Part shown: positions 1 through 9,065 of the stretch, piece after piece
Layout of the letters: each line of letters starts with the position of its first letter
Numbering within the stretch: the first letter of the stretch is position 1
DNA from: Halobacterium wangiae
GTDB taxonomy: Archaea > Halobacteriota > Halobacteria > Halobacteriales > Halobacteriaceae
NCBI RefSeq assembly: GCF_021249345.1
Contig: NZ_CP089588.1
Coordinates: forward strand, 2,728,001 to 2,792,000
Reading direction: 5' to 3'
Length of the DNA: 64,000 nucleotides
Program-made: the position numbers and the translations under genes
Notes under the pieces: generated by a model
What the model saw: the letters and a program-made list of their open reading frames with translations, nothing else
Told to the model about the DNA's origin: nothing
The model's database searches: none

Positions 1-712
1 CGCCGCGCCACATCCGGGGCTTGTCGAAGCGGACGGTCCCCTCGACGCTGTCCGGCACGGGCGCGGTGAACGCCTCGCCGCCCGGCATGTTGTTGTCGTC
101 GGCGTCGTTCTCGGCGATCATCCCGTCGACGGACATCGTGAGGTCCGTCTCCTCCCCGGAGACGATGCGCACCTCGCTGGCGTCGTCGAGGATCTCGACC
201 ATCTGGGCCTGAAACTCGCGCTGGGCGTCCCAGTCGCGGTCGACGGCGCGGTAGACGAAGTCCTCGTAGGCTTCCGTGCTCATCCCCGCCTTCTGTGCGT
301 CCCCCGGTGCCGGATACTGCGTGCCGACCCAGCGCGTCTCTTTGAGGGCCTCCTGGAGGTCCTTGTTCTCGCGGCGCGCCGCCGTCATGTTCTCCGGTGA
401 GACGTCGCTCGTCTCCGCCAGATTCCGCGCACCGTTGATGCCGATGTAGGCGTCGGTCTCCTCCAGCATCGCCAGCGTGTGGTCCGAGCGGGTGTAGTCC
501 TCGGGGTCCATCGCCCGGTCGAACGCCCTGCTCGCCCGGGAGTTCCGCCAGGCCAGCGTCGGTCGCGCGCCGATCTCGCCGAGTCGCTCGTAGACGGCGA
601 CCACCAGGTCCTCGGCGACGGCCGGCGCGTTCACCCGCACCATGTCTCCCCGTTCGACCGCTGCACACTGGTCGACCAGGACCTCCGCGTGTCGACGGAT
701 CCGTTCGTCCAT
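1..712 (-). CDS. M29-family metallo-aminopeptidase (partial, C-terminus off the window)
   Basis: The first 237 codons read from the ATG at 712 towards the left edge; the rest of the gene lies outside the window. The protein matches the thermophilic aminopeptidase (M29/AmpS) family, cytosolic two-metal exopeptidases that trim N-terminal residues from peptides. The clearest signature is near residues 210-230, where NMPGGEAFTAPVPDS resembles the family's NxPxGE metal-binding block; its Glu is a metal ligand in characterised members. The N-terminal part (ERIRRHAEVLVDQCAAVERGD, then ARPTLAWRNSRASRAF) also fits the family start. The second half of the active site cannot be checked. The gene is the first minus-strand gene here, separated by 69 bp from the transducer gene's stop. 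Confidence 0.85.
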   Translation of the reverse strand, partial: MDERIRRHAEVLVDQCAAVERGDMVRVNAPAVAEDLVVAVYERLGEIGARPTLAWRNSRASRAFDRAMDPEDYTRSDHTLAMLEETDAYIGINGARNLAETSDVSPENMTAARRENKDLQEALKETRWVGTQYPAPGDAQKAGMSTEAYEDFVYRAVDRDWDAQREFQAQMVEILDDASEVRIVSGEETDLTMSVDGMIAENDADDNNMPGGEAFTAPVPDSVEGTVRFDKPRMWRG

Positions 713-781
713 ACACGGTGCGCCAGTGCACCGACCAAAAGGGTGTGGTTTCCGGGTATCTCGACGCGTACCGCGACAGGA

Positions 782-3172
782 CTACTGTTCGCCCTGCCAC
801 TCGAAGCCGTCCGCCCGGGTCTCCGTCGGCTCCCGTGTCGCTCCCGGGTCCGCGTCCAGTGAGGTGTCGCTGTCGACTTCGAAACTGTCCACGCGGTCGC
901 GGAGGGCCTCGGCACGGTCCGACAACGAGCGTGCCTGCTCGGTCACCTCCGCGAGCGTGTTCGCCTGCTCCTCGGCGGCGTCCGCTGCGTTCTCGGCCGC
1001 CCCGGCCGTCTCCTCCCCGAGGGTCACCACGTCGTCGACGGCGCCGGCGACGTCCGCCACGGACGACGCCTGTTCGTCCATCGCTCGCGTGATCTCCTGC
1101 ACGCCGGTGTCTGCCTCCTCGACGCTCTCCACGATCGTCTCGAGAGTGTCGTGGGTCTCCTCGACGGTCTCGACGCCGTCGCCGACGCGCTCGCGGATGG
1201 ACCCCATCGCGGAGACGCTCTCGTCGGTCTGCTCGCGCACGTCGGTGACGAGTGCCTCGATGTCGCCCGCGGACTGCTTGGTCTCCTCGGCGAGTTGCTT
1301 CACTTCCTCGGCGACCACCGCGAAGCCGTCGCCCGCTTCGCCGGCGCGAGCGGCCTCGATGGACGCGTTCAGCGCGAGGATGTTCGTCTGCTCCGCGATG
1401 TCCGTGATGACGTCCACGATGGACTCGATGTCCGCCATCTGGGACTCCAGTTCTCGGACGGCGGCCGCGGTGCGCTCCGTCTCGGCCTCGATGTCCCGGA
1501 GTTCATCGACCGCGTCGGCCGCCGCGTCGCGCCCGTCGTCGCCGAGGTCCGCGGTGGTGCGCGACGTCTCGGCCACCTCGTCGGCCGACGCCGCCACCTC
1601 CTCGATGGTCGCGGACATGTCGTCTGTCTTCACGGCGACGGACTCCAGTTCGTCGCGCTGTTCGGCCGTCCGGTCACTGATGCGGTCGACGGACGACGCC
1701 ACGTCCTGGCCGACGTGCTCGACGGACTCGACGCGGGCGGACACCTCGTCGCTGGCGCCCGCCACCTCGTCGGCGAACGAGACGACGCCCGCGACGGTCT
1801 CCTCCATCGCCGCCGCCATCTCGTTGAACGACGCGGCCACGTCCGCCATCGCGTCCTGCTCGACTGACTCGTCGAGTCGCACCGTCAGGTCGCCGTCCGC
1901 GTACGCCGCCATCGACGCGGAGAACGACGCGGCCGTCTCCCGGAGTGCCTCTGCGCGGCGCTCGGACTCCTGTTTGGCCGCTTCCGCGCGCTCCGTGGCG
2001 TCCTCGGCCTCGGCCCTGGCCTGCTCGGCGGACTCCCGCTCGCGCTCGGCCGCCGTGATGCGTTCCTCGACGGTGTCTCGCAGGCTCGCGAACGAGGCGA
2101 ACAGGCCACCGATTTCGTCTTCGCGGCCCACCTCGAGGTCCGTGTCGTACTCGCCGCGTTCGAGCGCGTCGGCCTTCCGACCGAGGACGTTCAGCGCGGT
2201 GACCGTCCCCCGCCCGAGTGTCAGGCCGATGAACGCGAGGCCGGCGAGCGCCACGCCGACCATCACGAGCAACCGCGTCGTCACGGTAGTGCGCAGTGCG
2301 AACGCCTCGTTCGTCGGGACGTGGAGCGCGACCGCCCACTCGGTCCCCTCGACGGGTGCGTAGGAGACGACGTGGGGCTCGTCGAACGACCGTGCAGCCT
2401 CGCCGTCACCGAGGAACCCGCTGTCACCGCTGCCCGCCGCCGCGACGACAGTGGAATTGTTGGACTCGGCGTACGGCTCCAGTTTCGCGACGGCCCTGTC
2501 GTCCGCGAGGACGTCGCCCGACGCGCTCACGAGTTGCGTGTTGCTGTTCGCAGTGGGCTGCCGGAAGTTCGTCGTCACGTCGCCGAGGTCCGTCGTGAGC
2601 ACCACCGCAGACCGTAGCCCGAAGTCGGCGTCGATGCGGGCGACGAAGGCCACTCGCGTGGCGCCGTCTTTGACGTACGGCTCCGAGACGTACACGTCGT
2701 CGTCGCCATAGGAGATGTCCTGTGTGCTCCACGGCGCGCTGTCAGCGTTCAGGCGCTGCCGGCGCATGTCCGGGTCGGTGCTCGCGATGCTCTCGCGGGA
2801 CTGGAAGTTGACGTAGTGGACGTTGCGCACGTCGTCGGGCATCCTCGCGAGTTCCTCCGCGAGGAACGACTGGATGCGCGAGTAGTTCCCGCCGACGAGC
2901 ACGTCGTACTGCGCCAGCATCCGCGCGTTGTTCGTCCGTTCGTCGAGCCACTCCGACACCGACGCGGAGCTCAACTCCGCGGCCGTCGTGTACTCCGAAC
3001 GGGACTGCTCGTTCAGTTGGTCGGACGTCTCGACGTACGTCGCCGCCCCGACGGCGCCGATGCACAGTACCACGACCAGCAGGGCGGCGCCGAACTTCGC
3101 CAGGTAGCTCCGGCGGACGAACCCCGGAGTGAGGCGACGTGCGACCCGGCTCGCCAGCGAGCGAAGCGACAT
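782..3172 (-). CDS. Membrane-bound methyl-accepting chemotaxis transducer (Htr)
   Basis: A 796-residue haloarchaeal transducer that passes a ligand signal to the CheA/CheW array. I start it at the ATG at 3172 ([10 protein letters not shown]) because a TATA box lies 27-34 bp upstream; a longer in-frame start 27 bp earlier would sit inside the promoter. Order of parts: basic N-terminus, membrane helix at about 27-46, an extracytoplasmic dCache-like sensor domain of about 235 residues, second membrane helix at about 285-308, HAMP, a long charged coiled coil, and the conserved signalling hairpin ([19 protein letters not shown] followed by [15 protein letters not shown]). Glu/Gln/Ala-rich methylation helices flank the hairpin. 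The ligand is not evident. No che genes are nearby, so the receptor is an orphan that must join a distant array. The tail ends in WQGE, resembling a CheR/CheB-tethering pentapeptide. Confidence 0.93.
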   Translation of the reverse strand: MSLRSLASRVARRLTPGFVRRSYLAKFGAALLVVVLCIGAVGAATYVETSDQLNEQSRSEYTTAAELSSASVSEWLDERTNNARMLAQYDVLVGGNYSRIQSFLAEELARMPDDVRNVHYVNFQSRESIASTDPDMRRQRLNADSAPWSTQDISYGDDDVYVSEPYVKDGATRVAFVARIDADFGLRSAVVLTTDLGDVTTNFRQPTANSNTQLVSASGDVLADDRAVAKLEPYAESNNSTVVAAAGSGDSGFLGDGEAARSFDEPHVVSYAPVEGTEWAVALHVPTNEAFALRTTVTTRLLVMVGVALAGLAFIGLTLGRGTVTALNVLGRKADALERGEYDTDLEVGREDEIGGLFASFASLRDTVEERITAAERERESAEQARAEAEDATERAEAAKQESERRAEALRETAASFSASMAAYADGDLTVRLDESVEQDAMADVAASFNEMAAAMEETVAGVVSFADEVAGASDEVSARVESVEHVGQDVASSVDRISDRTAEQRDELESVAVKTDDMSATIEEVAASADEVAETSRTTADLGDDGRDAAADAVDELRDIEAETERTAAAVRELESQMADIESIVDVITDIAEQTNILALNASIEAARAGEAGDGFAVVAEEVKQLAEETKQSAGDIEALVTDVREQTDESVSAMGSIRERVGDGVETVEETHDTLETIVESVEEADTGVQEITRAMDEQASSVADVAGAVDDVVTLGEETAGAAENAADAAEEQANTLAEVTEQARSLSDRAEALRDRVDSFEVDSDTSLDADPGATREPTETRADGFEWQGEQ

Positions 3173-3198
3173 TCGTTGAGAGCCGGAGTGACCACACA

Positions 3199-3206
3199 CA
3201 TAAAGA
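3199..3206 (-). promoter_or_regulatory. TATA box of the transducer gene
   Basis: On the minus strand this reads TCTTTATG and lies 27-34 bp before the ATG at 3172. That spacing predicts a leaderless transcript starting at or within a few bases of the start codon. Assigned by position and AT content only. Confidence 0.5.
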
Positions 3207-3311
3207 TACTGACGACGGTTTCACAGTTGAGAACCGTCCTCCGCGCGTTCCACCGAGCGACCAATGTGTTTTGGGCGCAGAACTATGCCGCCGCCCCTGG
3301 TAACGTGTGAC

Positions 3312-3506
3312 ATGGACGGAATCCTGAACACGACCACGAACACGGTACACAAACACGGGTCCCGAGACTCGCACGGCCGAACCGTCTGTGGCGCCACCAA
3401 GTACCTCTCCGACGGCCAACTCGACAGGGTCGACGTCGACCAGGCGGTCACCGACAAGCAGGCGAGCAAGTGCGGTCGCTGCTTCTCCGACGGCGGTGGC
3501 TACTGA
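3312..3506 (+). CDS. Small Cys/His-rich protein, possible zinc-binding micro-protein
   Basis: A 64-residue protein of unknown function. It holds His13, His15, His21, Cys26 and a C-terminal CGRC pair (Cys54, Cys57); four of these could bind one zinc ion. I chose the ATG at 3312 because it directly precedes the conserved-looking MDGILNTTTN start, and an in-frame ATG further upstream (3285) adds only low-complexity residues. It is transcribed divergently from the transducer. Haloarchaea carry many small zinc-finger-like proteins, so the composition is plausible for a real gene. I do not recognise a named family. Zinc binding is inference from residue spacing. Confidence 0.6.
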   Translation: MDGILNTTTNTVHKHGSRDSHGRTVCGATKYLSDGQLDRVDVDQAVTDKQASKCGRCFSDGGGY

Positions 3507-3559
3507 CCTCGACGGTCCTCCAGCCTCGTCGCTCTCTCACGTTCGTTCGCGACAGAAAG

Positions 3560-3630
3560 TGCACCGGCCGGGATTTGAACCCGGGCCATGAGCTTGGAAG
3601 GCTCAGGTCCTGCCACTAGACCACCGGTGC
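3560..3630 (-). tRNA. tRNA-Gly (anticodon UCC)
   Basis: The minus strand folds as a full cloverleaf of 71 nt. The acceptor stem is GCACCGG/CCGGTGC with discriminator A, the anticodon stem TGAGC/GCTCA encloses the loop CTTCCAA, and the T stem CCGGG/CCCGG encloses TTCAAAT. The anticodon at positions 34-36 is TCC, which decodes GGA and GGG glycine codons. CCA is not encoded. No intron is present. The gene lies 25 bp downstream of the Trm9-like methyltransferase on the same strand. Confidence 0.97.
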
Positions 3631-3652
3631 TCGCTCCCAACTTTCCCTCCGT

Positions 3653-3660
3653 CGTTTATG
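3653..3660 (-). promoter_or_regulatory. TATA box of the tRNA-Gly gene, overlapping the upstream stop codon
   Basis: The minus strand reads CATAAACG, 23-30 bp before the tRNA 5' end. The TAA stop of the methyltransferase gene (3656-3658) lies inside it, so the tRNA can have its own promoter while still lying within reach of read-through from the upstream gene. Prediction by position only. Confidence 0.45.
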
Positions 3661-4294
3661 GGCGTTTCCCTTCGCCGCGGACGACAGCGTAGCAGTTCCC
3701 GCTGGAGACGAAGGCGTCGTCGACGGCGAGCGCGCTCGCGTCGAGGTCCGCGCGGAACTCCGCTGGGTCGTAGACGTGGTAGAACCGTGGGACGGTCTTG
3801 CCGCCGGGGAGCGTCCAGTCGACGGTCGTGTCGAAGCCCTCGTCGGCGTCGAATCGGTCGTGTTCCGTGCTCCACGCGCTCACGAGGGCGGCGCCGCTGG
3901 CCGAGAGAACGCGCGCGAGTTCGTCGAGGCTGTCGACGCGCAGGGCTCTGCTCGGGAGGTGGTGGAGGGTCGCGACGTACACCGCAAGGTCCACGCTGGC
4001 AGCGCGGAGGGGGAGTCGGGCCGCGTCCCCCGCGACGAGGGCGACCTGGAAGCCGCGGTCCGCGGCGCGCTCCTGGGCAGCGTCCAGCAGGCCGCGACTG
4101 GCGTCGAGTGCGAGGACGCGGTCCGCGCGCGCTGCGAGCAGTTCCGCGTGCCGGCCGTTGCCACAGCCGATGTCCAGGGCCGTCTCCGCGGTGCGGTCGT
4201 CGAGGAACGACTCGACCTCCGGCCAGGGGTACTCGCGGGTCTGCGCGAAGTGGTCGGCGATGCGGTCGTACGTGTGGTGGACGTCCCGGGTCAT
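3656..4294 (-). CDS. Class I SAM methyltransferase, Trm9/ALKBH8-like
   Basis: A 212-residue Rossmann-fold methyltransferase. SAM-binding motif I is DIGCGNG at residues 41-47, preceded by HTYDRIADHFAQTREYPWPEV, which closely follows the Trm9 N-terminal pattern (YNxIAxHFxxTRxxPWPxV). Near the C-terminus PRFYHVYDPAEF matches the Trm9/ALKBH8 RYYHxF region. Yeast Trm9 methylates carboxymethyl-uridine at wobble U34 of several tRNAs with its activator Trm112; whether this archaeal enzyme does the same is inference. It overlaps the pilC gene upstream by 4 bp (ATGA) and precedes tRNA-Gly(UCC). A broader small-molecule methyltransferase role cannot be excluded. No Trm112 gene is in the window. Confidence 0.8.
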   Translation of the reverse strand: MTRDVHHTYDRIADHFAQTREYPWPEVESFLDDRTAETALDIGCGNGRHAELLAARADRVLALDASRGLLDAAQERAADRGFQVALVAGDAARLPLRAASVDLAVYVATLHHLPSRALRVDSLDELARVLSASGAALVSAWSTEHDRFDADEGFDTTVDWTLPGGKTVPRFYHVYDPAEFRADLDASALAVDDAFVSSGNCYAVVRGEGKRP

Positions 4295-6438
4295 CCGATG
4301 AGGACGAACAGCGCGTACGCGATCGTCAGCATCACGGCGGCGTGTTTCACGCCCGCCTTCACGGTCCCCTCACCCATCTGTCCGGCGACGAGTCCCGAGC
4401 AGACCGCCTGGACGAGTCCCGTGTGGAAGAAGACGATGCTGTAGCGGTCCTTGTCGGCCTGGGTGAGCTGCGTCGACTCGGAGAACGGCCCGGTCGACAC
4501 CGCCTCGTCGGCCGCGGCCCCGGCACCGTTGGCCGCGGCGTCGGTCGGGGCGGCGGCCGCCTCGGCCACGGGGATGTTCGGGATGAAGATGGTGTCGAGG
4601 GCGATGACGATCGCGAGGAACACGAAGAAGGAGATGTAGATGACGACGACGTACGTGAGCAGCTCGTTCCGCCGGTCGCGTTCCAGCCGTCGCGTCGCCT
4701 TCGCCTCGTTGGCGGCGATGCGGAGCACTGGACCGAGGTCGCCGCTGGCGTTCATCGCGTTCGTCGTGAGTGTGACGACCCGGGAGATGGCGGGCGTGTT
4801 CGCCCGGTTCCGGAACCGCTGGAGAGCGTGTTCGACGCGTGCGCCCCACTGGACGTCGGCCCAGGTGCGCTCCAGTTCGCGCGTGAGTGCACCGAGCTTG
4901 CTGCCGACGGTCCGCCCGAAGCTCTCGACGACGGACATCCCGGCCTCGTTCGTGCTGGCGAACCGGTCGAGGAAGTCGGGGACCCCCGCCTCCACGGCCT
5001 TCAGCCGACGGCGGTGAACCTCGTAGGCGACCGCGAACGACCCGAGCACGAACAGCGCCGCGTGCACGAGTGGGTCGTCGTACGCCGTGATCTCGGTGGA
5101 GCCAGCCAGCAACTGCGGCCACCACTGGACGAGGAGGTAGCACGCCGCGACAGGGGTGGTCACCCAGAACAGCACCGTCGGCGTCTCCAGAACGACCGCG
5201 AGCGGGTGTCTGAGGCGGTAGAGGACGGGACGGAGCAGTTCGTGCACCTCGAGGCGTTCGCGGTTCGTCGTACTCCCCGCGGTCACCGGCGGGTCCGACG
5301 CCACCGTGCCGCCGTCGCTACGGACTGGGCCAGCCGCCCGGGGGATGGACTTGAAGCGCGCGCCCGACTCGATTCCCCTCTCCTCGTCGTCGGGCCTGCC
5401 GGTCGCCGTCTCCGTGATGCTGTCGAGGTAGACCACGAACCCGGCGGTCGCCAGCGGGACGAGCAGGTAGGCAGTCACGCGGAGGAAGTCGAGTGTCCCG
5501 CCCATCGTCAGGCCGATGACGACGAGGATGGTGATGAGGAACAGCGGGCCAGCGACGAAGACGGTGACGTACGCCTCCGCGAGCGTCGCGAGCAGTTCGA
5601 GGAACTGCTCCTGTTTTGACTCGGCCTCGTCGGCGTAGTACTCGTACTCCTGTTTGAGGAACGTCGGGAGTTTCTGGCCGCTCTTCAGGACGCTCGTGAG
5701 GTTCTCGGAGAACTCCGAGAGTTCGTCGCTGGGTGTACGGTCGCCGAGACGTTCGAGCGCACGCAGGATGTCCGAGCCGTACATGTCGACGTCCTTGACG
5801 ACGACGGACATCTCGCGGGCGCTCTCCCCGTACACCGCCTGGTTCCGCGCGAGGATGCGCAGGACCTCCGGGAGCGCCATCCCGCTCCGGGAGAGTGCGT
5901 ACATGAACGCGACGGTGCGCTCCATCGACGCGTCGATACGCCGCGCTCGCTCGCCGGCCTGGTAGCTCGGGAGCAGCCACCGAACCTGGTAGGTGAGCAC
6001 CGCGGCGACCAGGCCGACCGTGGCGCCCGACGCGACGAAGATGGCGAACAGTTCGGCGACGGAGAACTCGCCGACGCCGGTGGCGAACAGCCCCTGGACG
6101 GCGGCCGGGAACTGCTGCTGGAAGCTCTCCGGTGCGGTCCCGACGAAGACGAGGACGCCCGCGACGAGGTAGACGCCGAGGATTGCACCGGCGAGCGCCG
6201 CCGTCGACGCGAAGAGGTAGGTCCGGGCGGCGTACAGCCGGTAGGTCTGGGGGACGTGAGCACCCCGGAGGGCGTCGACCTTCTCCTGGTTCGCGTCCTG
6301 CTGGCCGCGGGCGAACCTGCCGAACGCAGCGAGCGCGACGCGCGAGACCATTCGGTCGAGCGCTGGAACGAACTGGGCGACGGCGAACAGCATCAGTGCC
6401 GCGAAGACGACGGCGAGAGGCAGGTAGACGAGCGCCAT
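4291..6438 (-). CDS. pilC: Type IV pilus/secretion membrane assembly protein (PilC/TadC/ArlJ family)
   Basis: A 715-residue polytopic platform protein that, with the PilB ATPase, assembles pilin-like subunits in the membrane. It carries two T2SF-type halves. The first lies near residues 130-340 and the second near 460-690; each has a cytoplasmic helical bundle followed by membrane helices (for example LFLITILVVIGLTMGG and YVVVIYISFFVFLAIVIAL). I prefer the ATG at 6438, 1 bp after the pilB stop, to a GTG at 6453 that overlaps pilB. Gene order pilB-pilC-methyltransferase is one tightly coupled unit. No class III signal peptide prepilin is encoded next to it, so the substrate pilins are elsewhere. 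An archaellum role (ArlJ) is less likely because no arl genes are present. Confidence 0.88.
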   Translation of the reverse strand: MALVYLPLAVVFAALMLFAVAQFVPALDRMVSRVALAAFGRFARGQQDANQEKVDALRGAHVPQTYRLYAARTYLFASTAALAGAILGVYLVAGVLVFVGTAPESFQQQFPAAVQGLFATGVGEFSVAELFAIFVASGATVGLVAAVLTYQVRWLLPSYQAGERARRIDASMERTVAFMYALSRSGMALPEVLRILARNQAVYGESAREMSVVVKDVDMYGSDILRALERLGDRTPSDELSEFSENLTSVLKSGQKLPTFLKQEYEYYADEAESKQEQFLELLATLAEAYVTVFVAGPLFLITILVVIGLTMGGTLDFLRVTAYLLVPLATAGFVVYLDSITETATGRPDDEERGIESGARFKSIPRAAGPVRSDGGTVASDPPVTAGSTTNRERLEVHELLRPVLYRLRHPLAVVLETPTVLFWVTTPVAACYLLVQWWPQLLAGSTEITAYDDPLVHAALFVLGSFAVAYEVHRRRLKAVEAGVPDFLDRFASTNEAGMSVVESFGRTVGSKLGALTRELERTWADVQWGARVEHALQRFRNRANTPAISRVVTLTTNAMNASGDLGPVLRIAANEAKATRRLERDRRNELLTYVVVIYISFFVFLAIVIALDTIFIPNIPVAEAAAAPTDAAANGAGAAADEAVSTGPFSESTQLTQADKDRYSIVFFHTGLVQAVCSGLVAGQMGEGTVKAGVKHAAVMLTIAYALFVLIG

Positions 6439-6439
6439 A

Positions 6440-8089
6440 CTACTCGGCGACACCCGGCGCGTCCACGACCACGTCTTCGTCCAGTTCCGCTTTCACGCGT
6501 TCGACGACGCGCTCCGGCTGGGCGTAGTACTCGTTGACGAGTGCGGTGAACTGCCGGTAGTCCTCGACGTTCTGCCGGGTGAGGTACTGGAGGACGAGCT
6601 TCCGGTTGCGGAGCTCCCGGAGCAGTTCCCCGCGCGACCAGCCGCGTTCCTCGCGGATCTCGTCGAGGACGACGGAGTCCCGCTGGGAGAAGGAGTCGTC
6701 GGTCGCGTTCCATTCGAACGCCGTCGAGTAGTCGAGGTCGCCGGTCCGCTGGTCGATCCCCTCGATCTCGGCGATGACGCGGTTGCGCCGCACCCGTTTG
6801 GTGCCGACGTGCGTGAGCGTCTGCACACAGAGGATGTCGAGGCTCTGGATCATCGCGCGGGGGACGTTGATGGGGTCGTTCTCCAGGCGGTTGATGACCG
6901 TCTGCACGCTGTCGGCGTGCATCGTCGAGTACGTCGTGTGGCCGGTGTTCATCGCCTGGAACAGCGTCATCGCCTCGTCGCCGCGCACCTCGCCGACGAC
7001 GATGTACTCGGGGCGGTGGCGGAGCGCCGAGCGAAGGAGGTCGTACATCGTGATGTCCTCGCCCTCGCCGATGGACTCCCGCGTGACCGAGGAGAGCCAG
7101 TTCTCGTGGTACAGCGACAGCTCCCGCGTGTCCTCGATGGTGAGCACCTTCGAGCGTGGCGGGATGAACATCGAGATGGCGTTCATCGAGGTGGTCTTCC
7201 CGGAGGCCGTGCCGCCCGCGAACAGGAGGCTCTTGTTCGACTCGATGGCGAGCCAGAGGTACGCCATCTGGTCGAGGTCGAACGTGTTGAGGTCGACGAG
7301 TCGCGCGGGCGTGAACGGGTCCTCGGAGTACTTCCGGATGGTGAACGCCGACCCGCGGGGCGTGACCTCCTCACCGAGTGCGAGTTCCGCCCGCGAGCCG
7401 TCCGGCAGCGTCGTCTCGGTGACGGGGTCGCCGATGGAGATGTGCCGCCCCGACTGCTGGGCGAGGCGCACGACGAAGCCGTCGAGTTCCTCCTGCTGGT
7501 AGCTGACGTTCGTCTCGATGTCCGTGTACTCGGAGTGGTAGACGAACAGCGGCACCTCGTAGCCGTCGCAGGAGACGTCCTCGATGTAGGGGTCTTTCAT
7601 CAGCGGGTCGAGCTTCTCGAACCCCTCGAAGGCGCGGTGGAGGTAGTAGAAGAGGCGGTAGAACGCGTTCATGTCGACCTCCACGCCGTACTCCTCCAGC
7701 AACTGCTTCATCTGCTGTTTGAGCACCGACTCGGGGTCCTCGGGTTCGTAGACGGCGTCGTAGATGAGCGCGTCGCGGATGTCGTCGTACAGCGTCTCGA
7801 GGAGGTCCTGTTCGAAGTCGTCGAGGCCGGGTTCGACGACGTGGTAGCGGTGTTCGTCGTTCGCCGCGTCGAAGCCGATGTATACGAACGCGTACGGCGC
7901 GTTCACCCAGTACCGGTCGACCTCCTCGTACCCGTCGAGGCCGTCGAAGGAGACGAGCGGCCCGTGGGCCCTGGGGTCGTACTCTGTGACCTCCACGGCG
8001 GACCCGCGGAGCACCTCGGCGGCGCGCCTCGCACGGTGTCGGAGGCGGTCCATCTGCCGGTCGAGGTCCGCGAGGAAGTCCTTCGACAT
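6440..8089 (-). CDS. pilB: Type IV pilus assembly ATPase (PilB/GspE family)
   Basis: A 549-residue hexameric secretion ATPase that powers pilus subunit polymerisation from the cytoplasmic side. The Walker A is GTASGKT near residues 291-298, followed by an Asp box (TIEDTRELSLYHENW) and the Walker B/His-box region YIVVGEVRGDEAM ... MNTGHTTYSTMHADS. The N-terminal half is the helical domain found in archaeal T2/T4SS ATPases. Start is the ATG at 8089 (MSKDFLADLD). An AT-rich CTTTAAG element lies about 35-40 bp upstream. It is first in the operon with pilC. Confidence 0.93.
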   Translation of the reverse strand: MSKDFLADLDRQMDRLRHRARRAAEVLRGSAVEVTEYDPRAHGPLVSFDGLDGYEEVDRYWVNAPYAFVYIGFDAANDEHRYHVVEPGLDDFEQDLLETLYDDIRDALIYDAVYEPEDPESVLKQQMKQLLEEYGVEVDMNAFYRLFYYLHRAFEGFEKLDPLMKDPYIEDVSCDGYEVPLFVYHSEYTDIETNVSYQQEELDGFVVRLAQQSGRHISIGDPVTETTLPDGSRAELALGEEVTPRGSAFTIRKYSEDPFTPARLVDLNTFDLDQMAYLWLAIESNKSLLFAGGTASGKTTSMNAISMFIPPRSKVLTIEDTRELSLYHENWLSSVTRESIGEGEDITMYDLLRSALRHRPEYIVVGEVRGDEAMTLFQAMNTGHTTYSTMHADSVQTVINRLENDPINVPRAMIQSLDILCVQTLTHVGTKRVRRNRVIAEIEGIDQRTGDLDYSTAFEWNATDDSFSQRDSVVLDEIREERGWSRGELLRELRNRKLVLQYLTRQNVEDYRQFTALVNEYYAQPERVVERVKAELDEDVVVDAPGVAE

Positions 8090-8180
8090 CGATAGCTACC
8101 CCCATCTTCTCCCCCGTGAACTTAAAGACTGTCCGACAACGCGCCGGGCGGCGACGAGGCCGACAGGTCGACGACCGACG

Positions 8181-8957
8181 CTACTCGTCGGTGTCCACGT
8201 CCTCGTCCATGCCCGCTTCCATGCCGGCCTGGACGAACCGCGCGAGGATGTGGCCGATGCTCGTGTTCGCCGTCCACATCGCCACCTCGTCGACGGGCCC
8301 AGTGTAGTCGTCGTCCGCGGGGACGGACAAGAGGACCGTCGCGTCGTCCACGAGGAGCGTCTGGCCGGCGTAGCCGTCGTCCCCACTGGCCGGCGAACAG
8401 ACGACGCGCACGTCCGCGCCCAATCGCTGCCGGACTGCTGGGTCGTCGGTGACGACTGCGACGTCCACGCCCGCCGCGGTGCGGTCTTCGAGCGCAGCGA
8501 CGAGGTCGTCGCGAAGGTCGTCGTCGCGTGGCCCGACGAGGAGCACGTGGTCGTCCGCGTTCGTGACGAGCGCCGCGGCCCGGTCCTGGATCGGGTCGTG
8601 GCCGCGGAGCGTCGCCACGTCGCTCTCGTCGGTGTGGTCAGCGCGCTCCTCGTGGACCGCCTCGAGGTTGTCGAAGGCACGCTCGTGCTGGCGTTCGACG
8701 CTGGCCCGGAGCTGCTCGCGCGCCCGCTGGAGGCTCACCGGCCGGTAGGTCTTCGGCGAGGACTCGACGACTTCGACGAGTCCGCGCGCCGCGAGGTCCT
8801 CGGCGGCGCCGTACACCTGCGACCGGGGCACCTCCGACGCCCGCGCGACGTCCTGTGCGGTCCCGCCGCCGAGTCGCTGGAGCGCGACGAACACCCGGGC
8901 CTCGTAGTTCGACAGCCCGAGTTCCCGGAGCGCGGCCACAGCCTCGTGTGCACTCAT
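8181..8957 (-). CDS. TrmB-type transcriptional regulator
   Basis: A 258-residue regulator with an N-terminal winged helix-turn-helix (LGLSNYEARVFVALQRLGGG, then VPRSQVYGAAEDLAARGLVEV), the hallmark of the TrmB family, a coiled linker, and a C-terminal domain resembling the phospholipase-D-like fold of TrmB proteins (LVTNADDHVLLVGPRDDDL). TrmB members bind sugars or other effectors. The effector here is unknown, and the C-terminal sugar-binding domain of classic TrmB is not obvious. The gene is divergent from the RND transporter across a 132-bp region with TGTA/TACA inverted repeats, so it probably regulates that transporter and itself. Confidence 0.85.
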   Translation of the reverse strand: MSAHEAVAALRELGLSNYEARVFVALQRLGGGTAQDVARASEVPRSQVYGAAEDLAARGLVEVVESSPKTYRPVSLQRAREQLRASVERQHERAFDNLEAVHEERADHTDESDVATLRGHDPIQDRAAALVTNADDHVLLVGPRDDDLRDDLVAALEDRTAAGVDVAVVTDDPAVRQRLGADVRVVCSPASGDDGYAGQTLLVDDATVLLSVPADDDYTGPVDEVAMWTANTSIGHILARFVQAGMEAGMDEDVDTDE

Positions 8958-8973
8958 CGCTCGTAGTCACCCC

Positions 8974-8984
8974 TGTACGCTACA
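8974..8984. promoter_or_regulatory. TGTA-N3-TACA inverted repeat near the TrmB-type gene
   Basis: TGTACGCTACA lies 17-27 bp upstream of the regulator's ATG at 8957. It shares half-sites with the element at 9040-9055. Possible autoregulatory operator; no direct evidence. Confidence 0.3.
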
Positions 8985-9039
8985 CGGGCAAGACGTTTCG
9001 CGTCCCCGGCCGACTGCGATGTCCCGCTCGACATACGTG

Positions 9040-9065
9040 TTGTACTATTCTACAAACTATTATAT
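9040..9065 (+). promoter_or_regulatory. Inverted repeat plus TATA box of the RND transporter
   Basis: TTGTA-N6-TACAA (9040-9055) immediately precedes the AT-rich TATTATAT box (9058-9065). The box is 25-32 bp before the ATG at 9090, so the transcript should be leaderless. A protein on the repeat would block the BRE/TATA region, fitting repression by the divergent TrmB-type regulator. Inference from position and symmetry. Confidence 0.5.

Noticed and set aside
642-2363. A 573-codon open frame on the plus strand opposite the transducer gene
   Set aside because: It is rich in Ser/Ala/Arg with no domain, and mirrors the codon bias of the real minus-strand transducer gene. High-GC genes routinely give such antisense frames.
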